Below, piece by piece: positions 14,838 through 22,215 of a DNA stretch of 22,241 bases. The stretch lies in the NCBI GenBank assembly GCA_046728115.1, contig JBKPDW010000147.1, forward strand, positions 1 to 22,241, in the 5' to 3' direction. Position 1 is the stretch's first letter. Every line of letters begins with the position of its first letter. The DNA comes from CAVSWN01 sp046728115 (lineage in GTDB: Bacteria; Acidobacteriota; Vicinamibacteria; Vicinamibacterales; CAVVIG01). The position numbers and the translations under genes are program-made. The notes below the pieces were generated by a model that was not told where the DNA came from, did not search any database, and was given only the letters and a program-made list of their open reading frames with translations.

Positions 14838-15977
14838 ATGAACTTCGACCTCACTGAAGACCAACGCGCGTTCCAGGCCACGATCGAACAGTTCGCGCGC
14901 GAGATCGTCGCGCCGCGCGCGGCGGCGATCGATCATTCCGGCGAGTTTCCGACCGACGTGATGTACGCGGCGGCCGGACACGGGCTGCTCGGTGTCACCA
15001 TTCCGAAACCATGGGGCGGTGCGGGACGCGACTACGTCAGCTATGCGCTCGCGATCGAGGCGATCGCGAAGGCGAGCGCAACCGTTGCCGTCTCGCTCTC
15101 GGTGACGAATTCGCTCGTCGCGGAGCTCATCGCCCACGCCGGCCGCGATCAGCAGCGCGAGCGCTGGCTGCGCCGGCTCGCCACCGGCGACGCCATCGGC
15201 GCCTTCGCGCTGTCGGAGCCGGAAGCGGGGACCGATGCGGCCAATCAGCAGACGACGGCCGTGCGAACCGGCGACGGATACCGGATTTGCGGCCAGAAGG
15301 TCTGGGTGGCGAACGCCGAAGAGGCGGAAGTCGTCATCGTGTTCGCGTGCACGCGGCCCGGGCTCCGCGGTCAGGGGGTGTCGGCGTTTCTCGTCCCGAT
15401 GAACACGCCAGGGATCACGCGTCGGGCACGCGCCGATTCGCTCGGCGTCCGCGGTCTCGGATGCATGGACCTCGATCTCGACATCACCGTCGGCGACGAC
15501 CAGGTGCTCGGCCATGTGGATCAGGGATTCAGGCTCGCGATGTGGGCCCTCGAGGGCGGCCGCGTGGCGATCGCGGCACAGGCCCTCGGCATCGGTGCCG
15601 CTGCGCTCGATGAGGCGATCGCGCACGCCAAAGCCCGCCAGCAGTTCGGCCAGGCCATCGCCAACTACGAGGCCATCCAGTGGATGCTTGCCGACATGGC
15701 AACGGATCTGGACGCAGCGCGCCTGCTGACGCTCAAGGCCGCGGCGGCAAAGGATGCCGGGAAGAGCGCGTTCGAAGCGTCGATGGCGAAGCTCGCAGCG
15801 TCGGAAGCCGCACACAAGGCGGCCGACAAGGCGATGCAAATCCTCGCATCGGCCGGCTACCGCCGTGGATCCGTGGTCGAACGCCTGTTTCGCGACGTTC
15901 GCGCGACGGAGATCTATCAGGGCACGTCCGAAGCCCAGCGCATGATCATCGCTGCGAATATCCTGGCAAACGCCTGA
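14838..15977 (+). CDS. Acyl-CoA dehydrogenase
   Basis: An FAD enzyme that introduces a trans-2 double bond into acyl-CoA, passing electrons to ETF. Domains are in the usual order: N-terminal helices (MNFDLTEDQRAFQATIEQFA), the beta domain with the FAD/substrate motif AFALSEPEAGTDAANQQTTA and the QKVWVANA block, then the C-terminal helices with ARQQFGQAIANYEAIQWMLADM. The family's catalytic glutamate position, the E of IYEGT, is Gln361 here (EIYQGTSEAQR). A start at ATG 14838 begins exactly at the conserved MNFDLTEDQ; a GTG at 14820 would add six residues. At 379 residues it has normal short/medium-chain length. Short-chain or branched-chain specificity cannot be told. It is isolated between two broken kinase genes. 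Confidence 0.93.
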   Translation: MNFDLTEDQRAFQATIEQFAREIVAPRAAAIDHSGEFPTDVMYAAAGHGLLGVTIPKPWGGAGRDYVSYALAIEAIAKASATVAVSLSVTNSLVAELIAHAGRDQQRERWLRRLATGDAIGAFALSEPEAGTDAANQQTTAVRTGDGYRICGQKVWVANAEEAEVVIVFACTRPGLRGQGVSAFLVPMNTPGITRRARADSLGVRGLGCMDLDLDITVGDDQVLGHVDQGFRLAMWALEGGRVAIAAQALGIGAAALDEAIAHAKARQQFGQAIANYEAIQWMLADMATDLDAARLLTLKAAAAKDAGKSAFEASMAKLAASEAAHKAADKAMQILASAGYRRGSVVERLFRDVRATEIYQGTSEAQRMIIAANILANA

Positions 15978-15979
15978 CG

Positions 15980-15985
15980 TACAAT
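15980..15985 (+). promoter_or_regulatory. Candidate -10 TACAAT before the kinase remnant
   Basis: The string TGACGTACAATTCGCGGACGT overlaps the acyl-CoA dehydrogenase stop. A start about 7 nt downstream would leave a leader of roughly 15 nt before ATG 16007. The same pattern occurs at 17425-17446. No -35 box is evident. Confidence 0.35.
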
Positions 15986-16006
15986 TCGCGGACGTCGAGA
16001 TCGCCG

Positions 16007-17427
16007 ATGACTCTGCCGCGTGGCTCCAGGCTCGGATCGTATGAAATCCTTGCTCTGCTCGGGGGGGGATGGGGCGAGGTGTATCGGGCGCACGACCCGA
16101 CGCTCGGCCGCGACGTCGCGATAAAAATTCTTCCCGACAGCTGGCTTGCGGATCTAGATCGTCTCGCGCGCTTCGATCGCGAAGCGCGCATCCTCGCATC
16201 GCTAAATCATCCGCACATCGGCGCGATCTACAGCGTGGACGATGCCTCCGGTGTGCGGGCACTCGTGCTGGAACTGGTCGAGGGGAAAGTGATCCCCGAC
16301 AGCGGACCTCCTCAGACGATTGCCGAGACGACGCAGACAGTGAACGCATTCGCGGTGGGAAGCTGGGAGAGCGACGACACGATTTTTTTCACGCCCACGG
16401 TTGGCGTTGGCATCTGGCGCATCTCGGCCGCCGGTGGCGCGCCAAAGGCCGTCACAACGCTGCTGGAAACTGAAACCAACCACCGCTGGCCGCAGCTCTT
16501 GCCTGGCGGCAAGCAAGACGCTGCTGTTCAGCGCAGGCACCGCCGCCGACTCGCAGTCGTACCTGCAAACGCTCGCTTCGGGCGAACGGCGGCCTCTTGT
16601 CAAAGGCATTGGCACTCGTTATCTGCCGACCGGGCACCTCGTGTACGTTCAGGCCGGCACGCTGATGGGGGTTTGCGCAATTGAAAGTGACGGGTGCGCC
16701 GGTCGCCGTTCTGAGTGGCGTGATGCAAGTAGCCCGGCTCCGGAGCGGGACGACGACGAATCTGCTTCCGCAAATCAGCTTTTCCACGGCCGGCACGATG
16801 GCGTATGTGCCGGCGCGTGCACGCCCGCGACAAAGTGTCCTGCTGTGGGTGAACCGCGAAGGTGTCGAACAACCCACTGGCATGTTTGGCGGCGTGTACT
16901 TCCAGCCGCGGCTTGCGCCCGATGGCCGGCGTGTCGCTGTCACGATCAGCGGCGAAGACAACGACGACGTGTGGTTGTACGATCTCGCTCGCGAAACATG
17001 GAGCCGTTTCACCTCCGAAGGCAACGGTGGATTTCCCTTGTGGACGCGCGATGGACAACGGCTCGCGTACGTGTCCGACAAGGCCGGTCGCGAAAACATG
17101 TACTGGAAGCCCCTGGACGGCAGCGCGCCCGAGGAGCGGCTGCTCGCGAGCGACCGATCGACGTTCCCGTTTTCGTGGACTCCCGATGGCGCTCTGGCGT
17201 TTGTCCTGGTAAGTCCCCGCACCCTCCAGGACATCTGGGTTCTTCGTCCCGATAGGAAGGACAAACCGTCGGCGCTCGTCGAGACGCCGTTCGGTGAAGG
17301 CGCGCCGACTTTTTCGCCGGATGGCCGATGGCTTGCGTACGTGTCGAGTGAATCCGGTCGCAACGAGATCTACGTCTGGCGCCGGCACACGCTCCGGAAT
17401 GACGTGGTCGTCGCGGCGATCGTCTGA
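16007..17427 (+). pseudogene. Broken serine/threonine kinase with PD40/TolB-type propeller, fragment 2
   Basis: The first 95 residues are a kinase N-lobe: GSRLGSYEILALLGGGWGEV, VAIKILPD with the catalytic lysine, FDREARILASLNHPHIGAIY and ALVLELVEG. The glycine loop is altered (GGGWGEV rather than GxGGMGEV) at a run of eight G. After LVEGK (near 16288) it jumps into a propeller, so the rest of the kinase domain and the membrane segment are deleted. The propeller then changes frame near 16513 (to KTLLFSAGTAADSQSYLQTL) and near 16672 (to FAQLKVTGAPVAVLSG). Repeats such as YFQPRLAPDGRRVA and APTFSPDGRWLAYVSSESG follow. Homology stops at NEIYV (about 17380), before the family's usual end. At least one large deletion, two frameshifts and a truncation. 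Confidence 0.85.
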
Positions 17428-17429
17428 CG

Positions 17430-17435
17430 TAGAAT
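17430..17435 (+). promoter_or_regulatory. Candidate -10 TAGAAT before the asparaginase pair
   Basis: TGACGTAGAATTTGCGACGT at 17425-17444 matches the sequence before the kinase remnant (15975-15996) at most positions. Transcription would begin near 17442, giving a 70-nt leader for the gene at 17515. No -35 box is evident. Confidence 0.35.
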
Positions 17436-17514
17436 TTGCGACGTGGATCGCGGGCCGCCCAGGCGCCCGCTCTCAGATCGCAGGATTCGTCCCGCCTTCG
17501 AAGAAAGGAAGCGT

Positions 17515-18636
17515 ATGGCGAAAAAGCTGAACCGCCGCGATTTCGTTCGAGCCACGACGGCCGCCGGAGCGGCAGTCGCGGCCGCGACCCGTCCGTTGTT
17601 TGGACAAGCTCCGACCATGATGACGCCGAAAAGCATCAAGCCGTGCGTCGTCGCCTCCTCCAACGGCAATCGGTCGAAGGACGCCGACGGGATGACGTGC
17701 GTCGCGAAGGCGTTCAAGATGATGGCAGAAGGCAGAGACGTCCTCGACGCCCTGGTCGAAGGCGTCAGCATCGTCGAACTGGATCCCAATCAGACCGGCG
17801 TCGGCTGGAGCGGGCTACCGAATGCAGACGGAGTTGTGCAGCTCGACGCGTCGTGCATGCACGGGCCGAAGAAACGCGCCGGCGCTGTCGCCGCCATCGA
17901 AGGTGTGCGGACCCCCGCAAAAGTCGCCCAGCTCGTCGCAAACGAGACGGATCATCATTTGCTCGTCGGAAAGGGCGCGCAGGACTTCGCACGGGCGATG
18001 GGCTTCAAGATCGAGGAAGGTCTGATCAACGACGTCGCTCGACAGCGATGGCTCGAGTGGAAGCGCCGCACGGATCCGCTTCACTATCTCGATCCGAAAA
18101 CTCGCGCGCAGGCCTGGTACGACGCCGGCCTGCAGATGGTACGCGAGGGCCTCATCGACGGCGAACATTTCTGGGGCACGATCAACTGCGACGGAGTGAA
18201 CGCCAGGGGCGAGATCTGCGGTGTGACGACGACGAGCGGCCTGGCGTGGAAAATTCCGGGACGGGTGGGTGACTCGCCGATTCTCGGCGCGGGATTGTAC
18301 GTCGACAGCGACGTGGGCGCGGCCGGATCCACCGGGCGCGGCGAAGCAAACCTCTACAACCTTTCGTCGTTCCTCATCGTCGAGGAGATGCGCCGTGGCG
18401 CGCATCCGAAGGACGCGGCGATGACCGCCCTCAAGCGCGTCGCCAAGAACACCATCGAGAAGCGGTTGCTGAACAACAAGGGCCAGCCGAACTTCGGGTT
18501 GAATTTCTATGGCCTGAACGCGAAGGGCGAGTACGCGGGAGTGGGGATGTACCGGGGAACCTATGCCGTCTGCACGGAGAACGGCCCACAGACGCTGCAA
18601 ACCGAAGCGCTGTACGAGGGAAAGCCAGCAGAATGA
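17515..18636 (+). CDS. Tat-exported isoaspartyl peptidase/L-asparaginase (Ntn hydrolase), copy 1
   Basis: The family hydrolyses isoaspartyl peptides, L-asparagine or glycosylasparagine after self-cleavage that exposes an N-terminal threonine. The expected nucleophile is Thr222, in FWGTINCDGVNARGEICGVT; cleavage would fall between Gly221 and Thr222. Substrate-contact blocks GRVGDSPILGAGLYVD and GAAGSTGRGEANLYN follow. The N-terminus is a twin-arginine signal (KKLNRRDFVRATTAAGAAVA), so it acts in the periplasm. ATG 17515 is preferred because AAAGGAAG lies just before it and the Tat motif follows at once; an in-frame GTG 72 nt upstream adds a non-signal extension. The protein has 373 residues. 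The next gene is a close paralogue. Glycosylasparaginase-like substrates are equally possible. Confidence 0.92.
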   Translation: MAKKLNRRDFVRATTAAGAAVAAATRPLFGQAPTMMTPKSIKPCVVASSNGNRSKDADGMTCVAKAFKMMAEGRDVLDALVEGVSIVELDPNQTGVGWSGLPNADGVVQLDASCMHGPKKRAGAVAAIEGVRTPAKVAQLVANETDHHLLVGKGAQDFARAMGFKIEEGLINDVARQRWLEWKRRTDPLHYLDPKTRAQAWYDAGLQMVREGLIDGEHFWGTINCDGVNARGEICGVTTTSGLAWKIPGRVGDSPILGAGLYVDSDVGAAGSTGRGEANLYNLSSFLIVEEMRRGAHPKDAAMTALKRVAKNTIEKRLLNNKGQPNFGLNFYGLNAKGEYAGVGMYRGTYAVCTENGPQTLQTEALYEGKPAE

Positions 18637-18654
18637 ATTGGGTAAATGGGTACT

Positions 18655-18724
18655 CTGGTAATTGCGTCATTGGATTGGGAAATTGCAAGCCAGTGACTCG
18701 ATTACTCAATCATCCGATTACCGG
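18655..18724. repeat. Spacer palindrome between the asparaginase paralogues
   Basis: CTGGTAATTGCGTCATTG (18655-18672) pairs with CAATCATCCGATTACCGG (18707-18724) at 13 of 18 positions. Related words GAATTGGGTAAATGGG and GGATTGGGAAATTGC lie beside and inside it. The word style (GGTAATTG, ATTGGG) matches the element after the second paralogue. Confidence 0.65.
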
Positions 18725-18736
18725 ATGCGAGGTTGT

Positions 18737-19855
18737 ATGCGAAGAGTGAATCGCCGCGAGTTCGTTCAGACGACTACGGCCGCCGGTGTCGCGGCCGCTG
18801 CGATCCCGAAATCGTTGTTGGCCCAGGCGCCGACAATGATGACGCCGAAGAGCATCAAACCTGTCGTCATCGCCGCATCGAACGGCAACCGATCGAAGAA
18901 CGAAAAGGGCCAGACATGCGTCGTCAAGGCCTTCGAGATGATCACCGGCGGGGCGGATGTCCTCGACGCGGTGGTCGCGGGCGTCGGTATCGTCGAGCTC
19001 GATCCCGAAGATTCGAGCGTCGGCTACGGCGGCATACCGAACGCTGACGGCGTGGTGCAGCTCGACGCGTGCTGCATGCACGGGCCAAAGAAGCGCGCCG
19101 GCGGCGTGGCTGCCCTCGAAGGCGTGCGGACGCCGGCCAGAGTCGCGCAGATGGTCGCCGACATGACCGACCATCACCTGCTCGTCGGCAAGGGCGCTCA
19201 GGACTTCGCGCGCAACATGGGATTCAAGATTGAGGACGATTTGAACACCGAGAAATCGCGCAAGGCGTGGATCGAATGGAAGCGACGAACGGATCCGCTG
19301 CACTATCTGCCGCCCAAGGTGCGCGAGCGCGCCTATCACGAGGTCGGCATCCAGATGGTGGCCGACGGGTGGATCGATCCGGATCATTACTACGGGACGA
19401 TCAACTGCGACGGCATCAACGCCAAGGGTGAGATCTGTGGAGTGACGACGACCAGCGGGTTGTCGTTCAAGATTCCGGGCCGCGCTGGCGACTCGCCGAT
19501 TCTCGGCGCCGGTCTCTACGTCGACGGCGACATCGGCGCGGCGGGATCCACCGGTCGCGGCGAGGCCAACCTCTACAATCTCTGCTCGTTCATGATCGTC
19601 GAGGAGATGCGCCGTGGCGCGCATCCGAAGGATGCGGCGCTGTCGGCGCTCAAACGTGTCGCCAAGAACACGATCGAGAAACGCCTGCTGAATGCCAAGG
19701 GGCAGCCAAACTTCGGGCTCAACTTCTACGTCCTGAACGCTCGGGGCGAGCACGCCGGCGTGGCGATGTATGAATCAACCTACGCTGTCTGCACCGAAAA
19801 CGGTCCCCAGACGCTCAAGACCGAAGCGTTGTACGACGGACAGCCTACGACCTGA
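18737..19855 (+). CDS. Tat-exported isoaspartyl peptidase/L-asparaginase (Ntn hydrolase), copy 2
   Basis: A clear tandem duplicate of the gene upstream, alike over the whole length, with long identical stretches such as AQAPTMMTPKSIKP and MRRGAHPKDAA (the first copy has GQAPTMM). The expected nucleophile is Thr221 in YYGTINCDGINAKGEICGVT, and GRAGDSPILGAGLYVD replaces the Arg-Val form of copy 1 (RVGD to RAGD) at the substrate-contact loop. The Tat signal is VNRREFVQTTTAAGVAAAA. ATG 18737 is chosen because GAGG (18729-18732) precedes it by four bases; another ATG at 18725 lacks a ribosome site. It has 372 residues. The pair probably came from one duplication and may differ in substrate. Confidence 0.92.
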   Translation: MRRVNRREFVQTTTAAGVAAAAIPKSLLAQAPTMMTPKSIKPVVIAASNGNRSKNEKGQTCVVKAFEMITGGADVLDAVVAGVGIVELDPEDSSVGYGGIPNADGVVQLDACCMHGPKKRAGGVAALEGVRTPARVAQMVADMTDHHLLVGKGAQDFARNMGFKIEDDLNTEKSRKAWIEWKRRTDPLHYLPPKVRERAYHEVGIQMVADGWIDPDHYYGTINCDGINAKGEICGVTTTSGLSFKIPGRAGDSPILGAGLYVDGDIGAAGSTGRGEANLYNLCSFMIVEEMRRGAHPKDAALSALKRVAKNTIEKRLLNAKGQPNFGLNFYVLNARGEHAGVAMYESTYAVCTENGPQTLKTEALYDGQPTT

Positions 19856-19860
19856 ATTGC

Positions 19861-19948
19861 GTAATCGGGTAATTGGGTAATCGGGTAATTGCATTGCCCA
19901 ATTGCCCCATCAATTAGCAGATTACCCACTTCCCCAATTACCAGATTG
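19861..19948. repeat. Spacer palindrome, GGGTAATTGGG-word type
   Basis: The left part, 19861-19892, is three overlapping copies of GGGTAATTGGGTAATC-like words. The right part, 19918-19948, holds GATTACCCACTTCCCCAATT and related words on the other strand. They pair imperfectly over about 28 positions. The centre contains CCCAATTGCCCC. It ends 9 nt before the promoter of the repressor gene. Confidence 0.75.
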
Positions 19949-19956
19949 ATAGAGTC

Positions 19957-20005
19957 TTGCCAGATCAACTACAGATGTAGTAGATATATCTACATTGGTA
20001 GGAGG
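19957..20005 (+). promoter_or_regulatory. BlaI/MecI-type twin operator over the promoter and ribosome site
   Basis: CTACAGATGTAG (19969-19980) has the TACA-n2-TGTA form of BlaI/MecI operators. A second, imperfect copy, CTACATTGGTAG (19990-20001), starts 21 bp later, two helical turns away on the same DNA face. Between and across them is a perfect 14-bp palindrome GTAGATATATCTAC (19980-19993). A -35-like TTGCCA (19957-19962) and a -10-like TAGATA (19981-19986) surround the first site. The second site overlaps the Shine-Dalgarno AGGAGG (20000-20005). Binding here would repress the repressor-peptidase pair. Confidence 0.65.
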
Positions 20006-20008
20006 AGA

Positions 20009-20389
20009 GTGTCCCCGCGCCTGACGAAGCTCGAGATGCGAATCATGGAGGCGCTCTGGACGCGCGGTGCCTCGTCCATTCGCGAGATCCAGGAGGCGCT
20101 CCCGGAGGCGAAGCGTCCGGCCTACACCACGGTGCAGACGATGGTGTATCGCCTGGAAGCCAAGAAGGCGGTCCGGCGCGTCAAAAAGGTGGGCAACGCG
20201 CTCATCTTCGAGGCGTTCATTTCCAGGACGGCGGCGCAGCGGCGACTGATCGACGATTTGCTCGGCCTGTTCGGCGGACGATCGCAGCCGGTCGTTGCGC
20301 ATCTGATTGATACCGGCAAGCTGACGCTCGAGGATGTCCACGAAGCGGAACGCATGCTTCGCAAACTGGGCAGAAAGGATCGGGGATGA
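20009..20389 (+). CDS. BlaI/MecI/CopY-family transcriptional repressor
   Basis: A winged-helix repressor of 126 residues. The N-terminal block LTKLEMRIMEALWTRGASSI is the family's first helices. EIQEALPEAKRPAYTTVQTMVYRLEAKKAVRRVKKVG is the recognition helix and wing. The C-terminal dimer part is FISRTAAQRRLIDDLLGLFGGRSQPVVAHLID. GTG 20009 is the start because AGGAGG lies 3 nt before it and it gives the family N-terminus; upstream codons fall in the repeat and operator. Its stop overlaps the next start by 4 nt (ATGA). In the known bla and mec systems, the M56 sensor peptidase leads to removal of this repressor, so auto-control through the adjacent operators is expected. The inducing signal is unknown. 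Confidence 0.95.
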   Translation: MSPRLTKLEMRIMEALWTRGASSIREIQEALPEAKRPAYTTVQTMVYRLEAKKAVRRVKKVGNALIFEAFISRTAAQRRLIDDLLGLFGGRSQPVVAHLIDTGKLTLEDVHEAERMLRKLGRKDRG

Positions 20390-22215
20390 CATTTGCGGCC
20401 CTCGGCAACCACCTCTGGCAGTCGACACTCTTTGCCGGTGTCGCTGCGCTGGCCACGCTGGCCTTGCGTCGAAACAGCGCCGCTGCCCGTCACGCGATCT
20501 GGCTCGCGGCATCCGTCAAGTTTCTCGTACCGTTCGCGGCGTTGATCGCCCTCGGTGCGCAGGTCGGACCGCGATTGCCCGTTACCGAGATTCGCACCGA
20601 AACCATTCTGGTGTTCGATGGCCCCGCCGATCGGCTGGCTCCACTTCCTCCGCCGGTCGCGTCAAATGCCGCGGCCCGAACCGTGGCGCTGCCTTCTCCG
20701 GCGATCGTCGGTGCCATGTGGTTGTGTGGCTCAGTCGGCGTTCTGGGGTTCTGGTGGACTCGCTGGCGCCGAGTCGCGGCAATTGCACGCACCGCGACCA
20801 TGGTGGAATGCGGTCGGGAATTCGACGCGCTTCGACGGCTCGAGCGCAGCACCGGCATCAGCAGACCGATCCGGCTGGTCGAGTCCACGGCCATGCTGGA
20901 GCCTGGCGTCTTCGGCCTGTTCCGTCCGGTTCTGGTGTGGCCGCGGGCAATCGGTGACCGTCTCGACCAGGAGCAGGTGGTGACGATCCTGGCTCACGAG
21001 GTGTCGCACGTCCGCCGTCGCGACAACCTGACGGCGATGGTGCACATGCTGGTCGAAGCCGTTTTCTGGTTCCACCCGCTGGTGTGGTGGATCGGCGCGC
21101 GGCTGGTGGACGAACGCGAGCGTGCATGCGACGAAGCGGTGCTGCGCACCGGCAGCGAACCGCGAGTCTATGCGGAAACGATTCTGACGGCCTGCCGCAC
21201 GTATCTGGAATCGCCGTTGCCGTGCGTCTCGGGCGTCACCGGATCGAACCTGACCAGGCGGATCGAACGGATCATGTCCAGCCGTTCGGTGGACGCGCTC
21301 ACGGCATGGAAGAAGCTCCTCGTCGCAGTCGTGCCAGCGGCGGCGCTCGTTGCGCCGATCGCCGTCGGCATTCTCGACGCTCCTCGCCTTCGCGCCGCGT
21401 CGTTGTCGTCGGCGATCCGTGCCCATCAGGCGGAGTCGCCGTCGGACCGGGCCCTTTCGCAGTTCGAAGTCGCCTCGGTCAAGCAGAACAAATCGAGCGT
21501 GGCCAAGGTGATGATCCAGACGCAGCCGGGCGGTCGCTTCACGGCCTATAACGTTACGCTGCGAGCATTGATCGTGTTCGCGTACAAGCTTCAGCCGCTT
21601 CAACTCAGCGGAGGACCGGACTGGTTGGACTCGGACCGCTTCGACGTCCTCGCCAAGGCGGATGACGATTCCGGGGATTTGTTCGACGCGGATAGACGTG
21701 GAGAAGTGAGTCGGCCGCAACTCATGCTGCGCGCGCTACTCACCGAGCGATTCAAGCTTGACGTCCACACCGAAACACGGGAGCTGCCGATCTACGCGCT
21801 CGTGCGCGCTCGAAACGATGGCAAGTTGGGGCCGGAATTGCGGCCCTCTACGCTCGATTGCGGCCCGGCGGCGGATCCCGGAGGCCGTCCGGCCGATCCG
21901 TCTTCGGGACGCGTGTCCTGCGGTATCCGAATCGCCCGCGGGCCCGGCACCATGGTCGCCGGCGGCGCGAGCATTGCGCAGCTCGCGAGTACCTTGGTGC
22001 CGTGGGTCGGCCGCATCGTCTTGGACCGCACCGGCTTGACCGGAAACTATGACTTCACGCTCTCGTGGACCCCGGACCAGATACCGCAGGGATTCAGCCA
22101 GAAAATAGCGGCCGGCGGATTGGCGTCGCCCGACCCGAACGGACCTTCAATCTTCACGGCGATTCAGGAACAGCTCGGGCTCAAGCTGGACTCGCAGAAG
22201 GGTCCGGTCGACATC
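20386..22215 (+). CDS. M56 (BlaR1-like) membrane metallopeptidase fused to a TIGR03435 domain, 3' end missing
   Basis: An open frame of 610 codons that has no stop before the adapter. The first part is a membrane peptidase with hydrophobic segments near residues 5-27, 38-60, 105-125 and 308-330. The zinc motif HEVSH is at residues 204-208 (ILAHEVSHVRRRDNL), and FHPLVWWIGARLVDERERACDEAVL follows, as in BlaR1. From about residue 360 the text changes to a TIGR03435 pattern: FEVASVKQNKSS, GGRFTAYNVTLRALI, SGGPDWLDSDRFDV, LMLRALLTERFKLDVHTETR, GRIVLDRTGLTGNYDFTLSW and IQEQLGLKLDSQKGPVDI. This domain is of unknown function and common in Acidobacteriota. It is in the place of the sensor domain of BlaR1. 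About 12-15 residues at the end are lost. The frame overlaps the repressor gene. Confidence 0.92.

Noticed and set aside
14829..16349. A 506-codon open frame on the minus strand opposite the acyl-CoA dehydrogenase
   Set aside because: It has no recognisable domain and Arg-rich composition, while the plus strand codes for a clear, well-conserved enzyme.
14382..17427. A single kinase gene split by insertion of the acyl-CoA dehydrogenase gene
   Set aside because: Both remnants contain the alphaC-to-hinge segment with different residues, so they come from two genes.
16007..17427. Frameshifts in the propeller as sequencing errors
   Set aside because: The same gene also lacks most of its kinase domain and its C-terminal end, which indel errors cannot explain, and the adapter points to short-read data with few indels.
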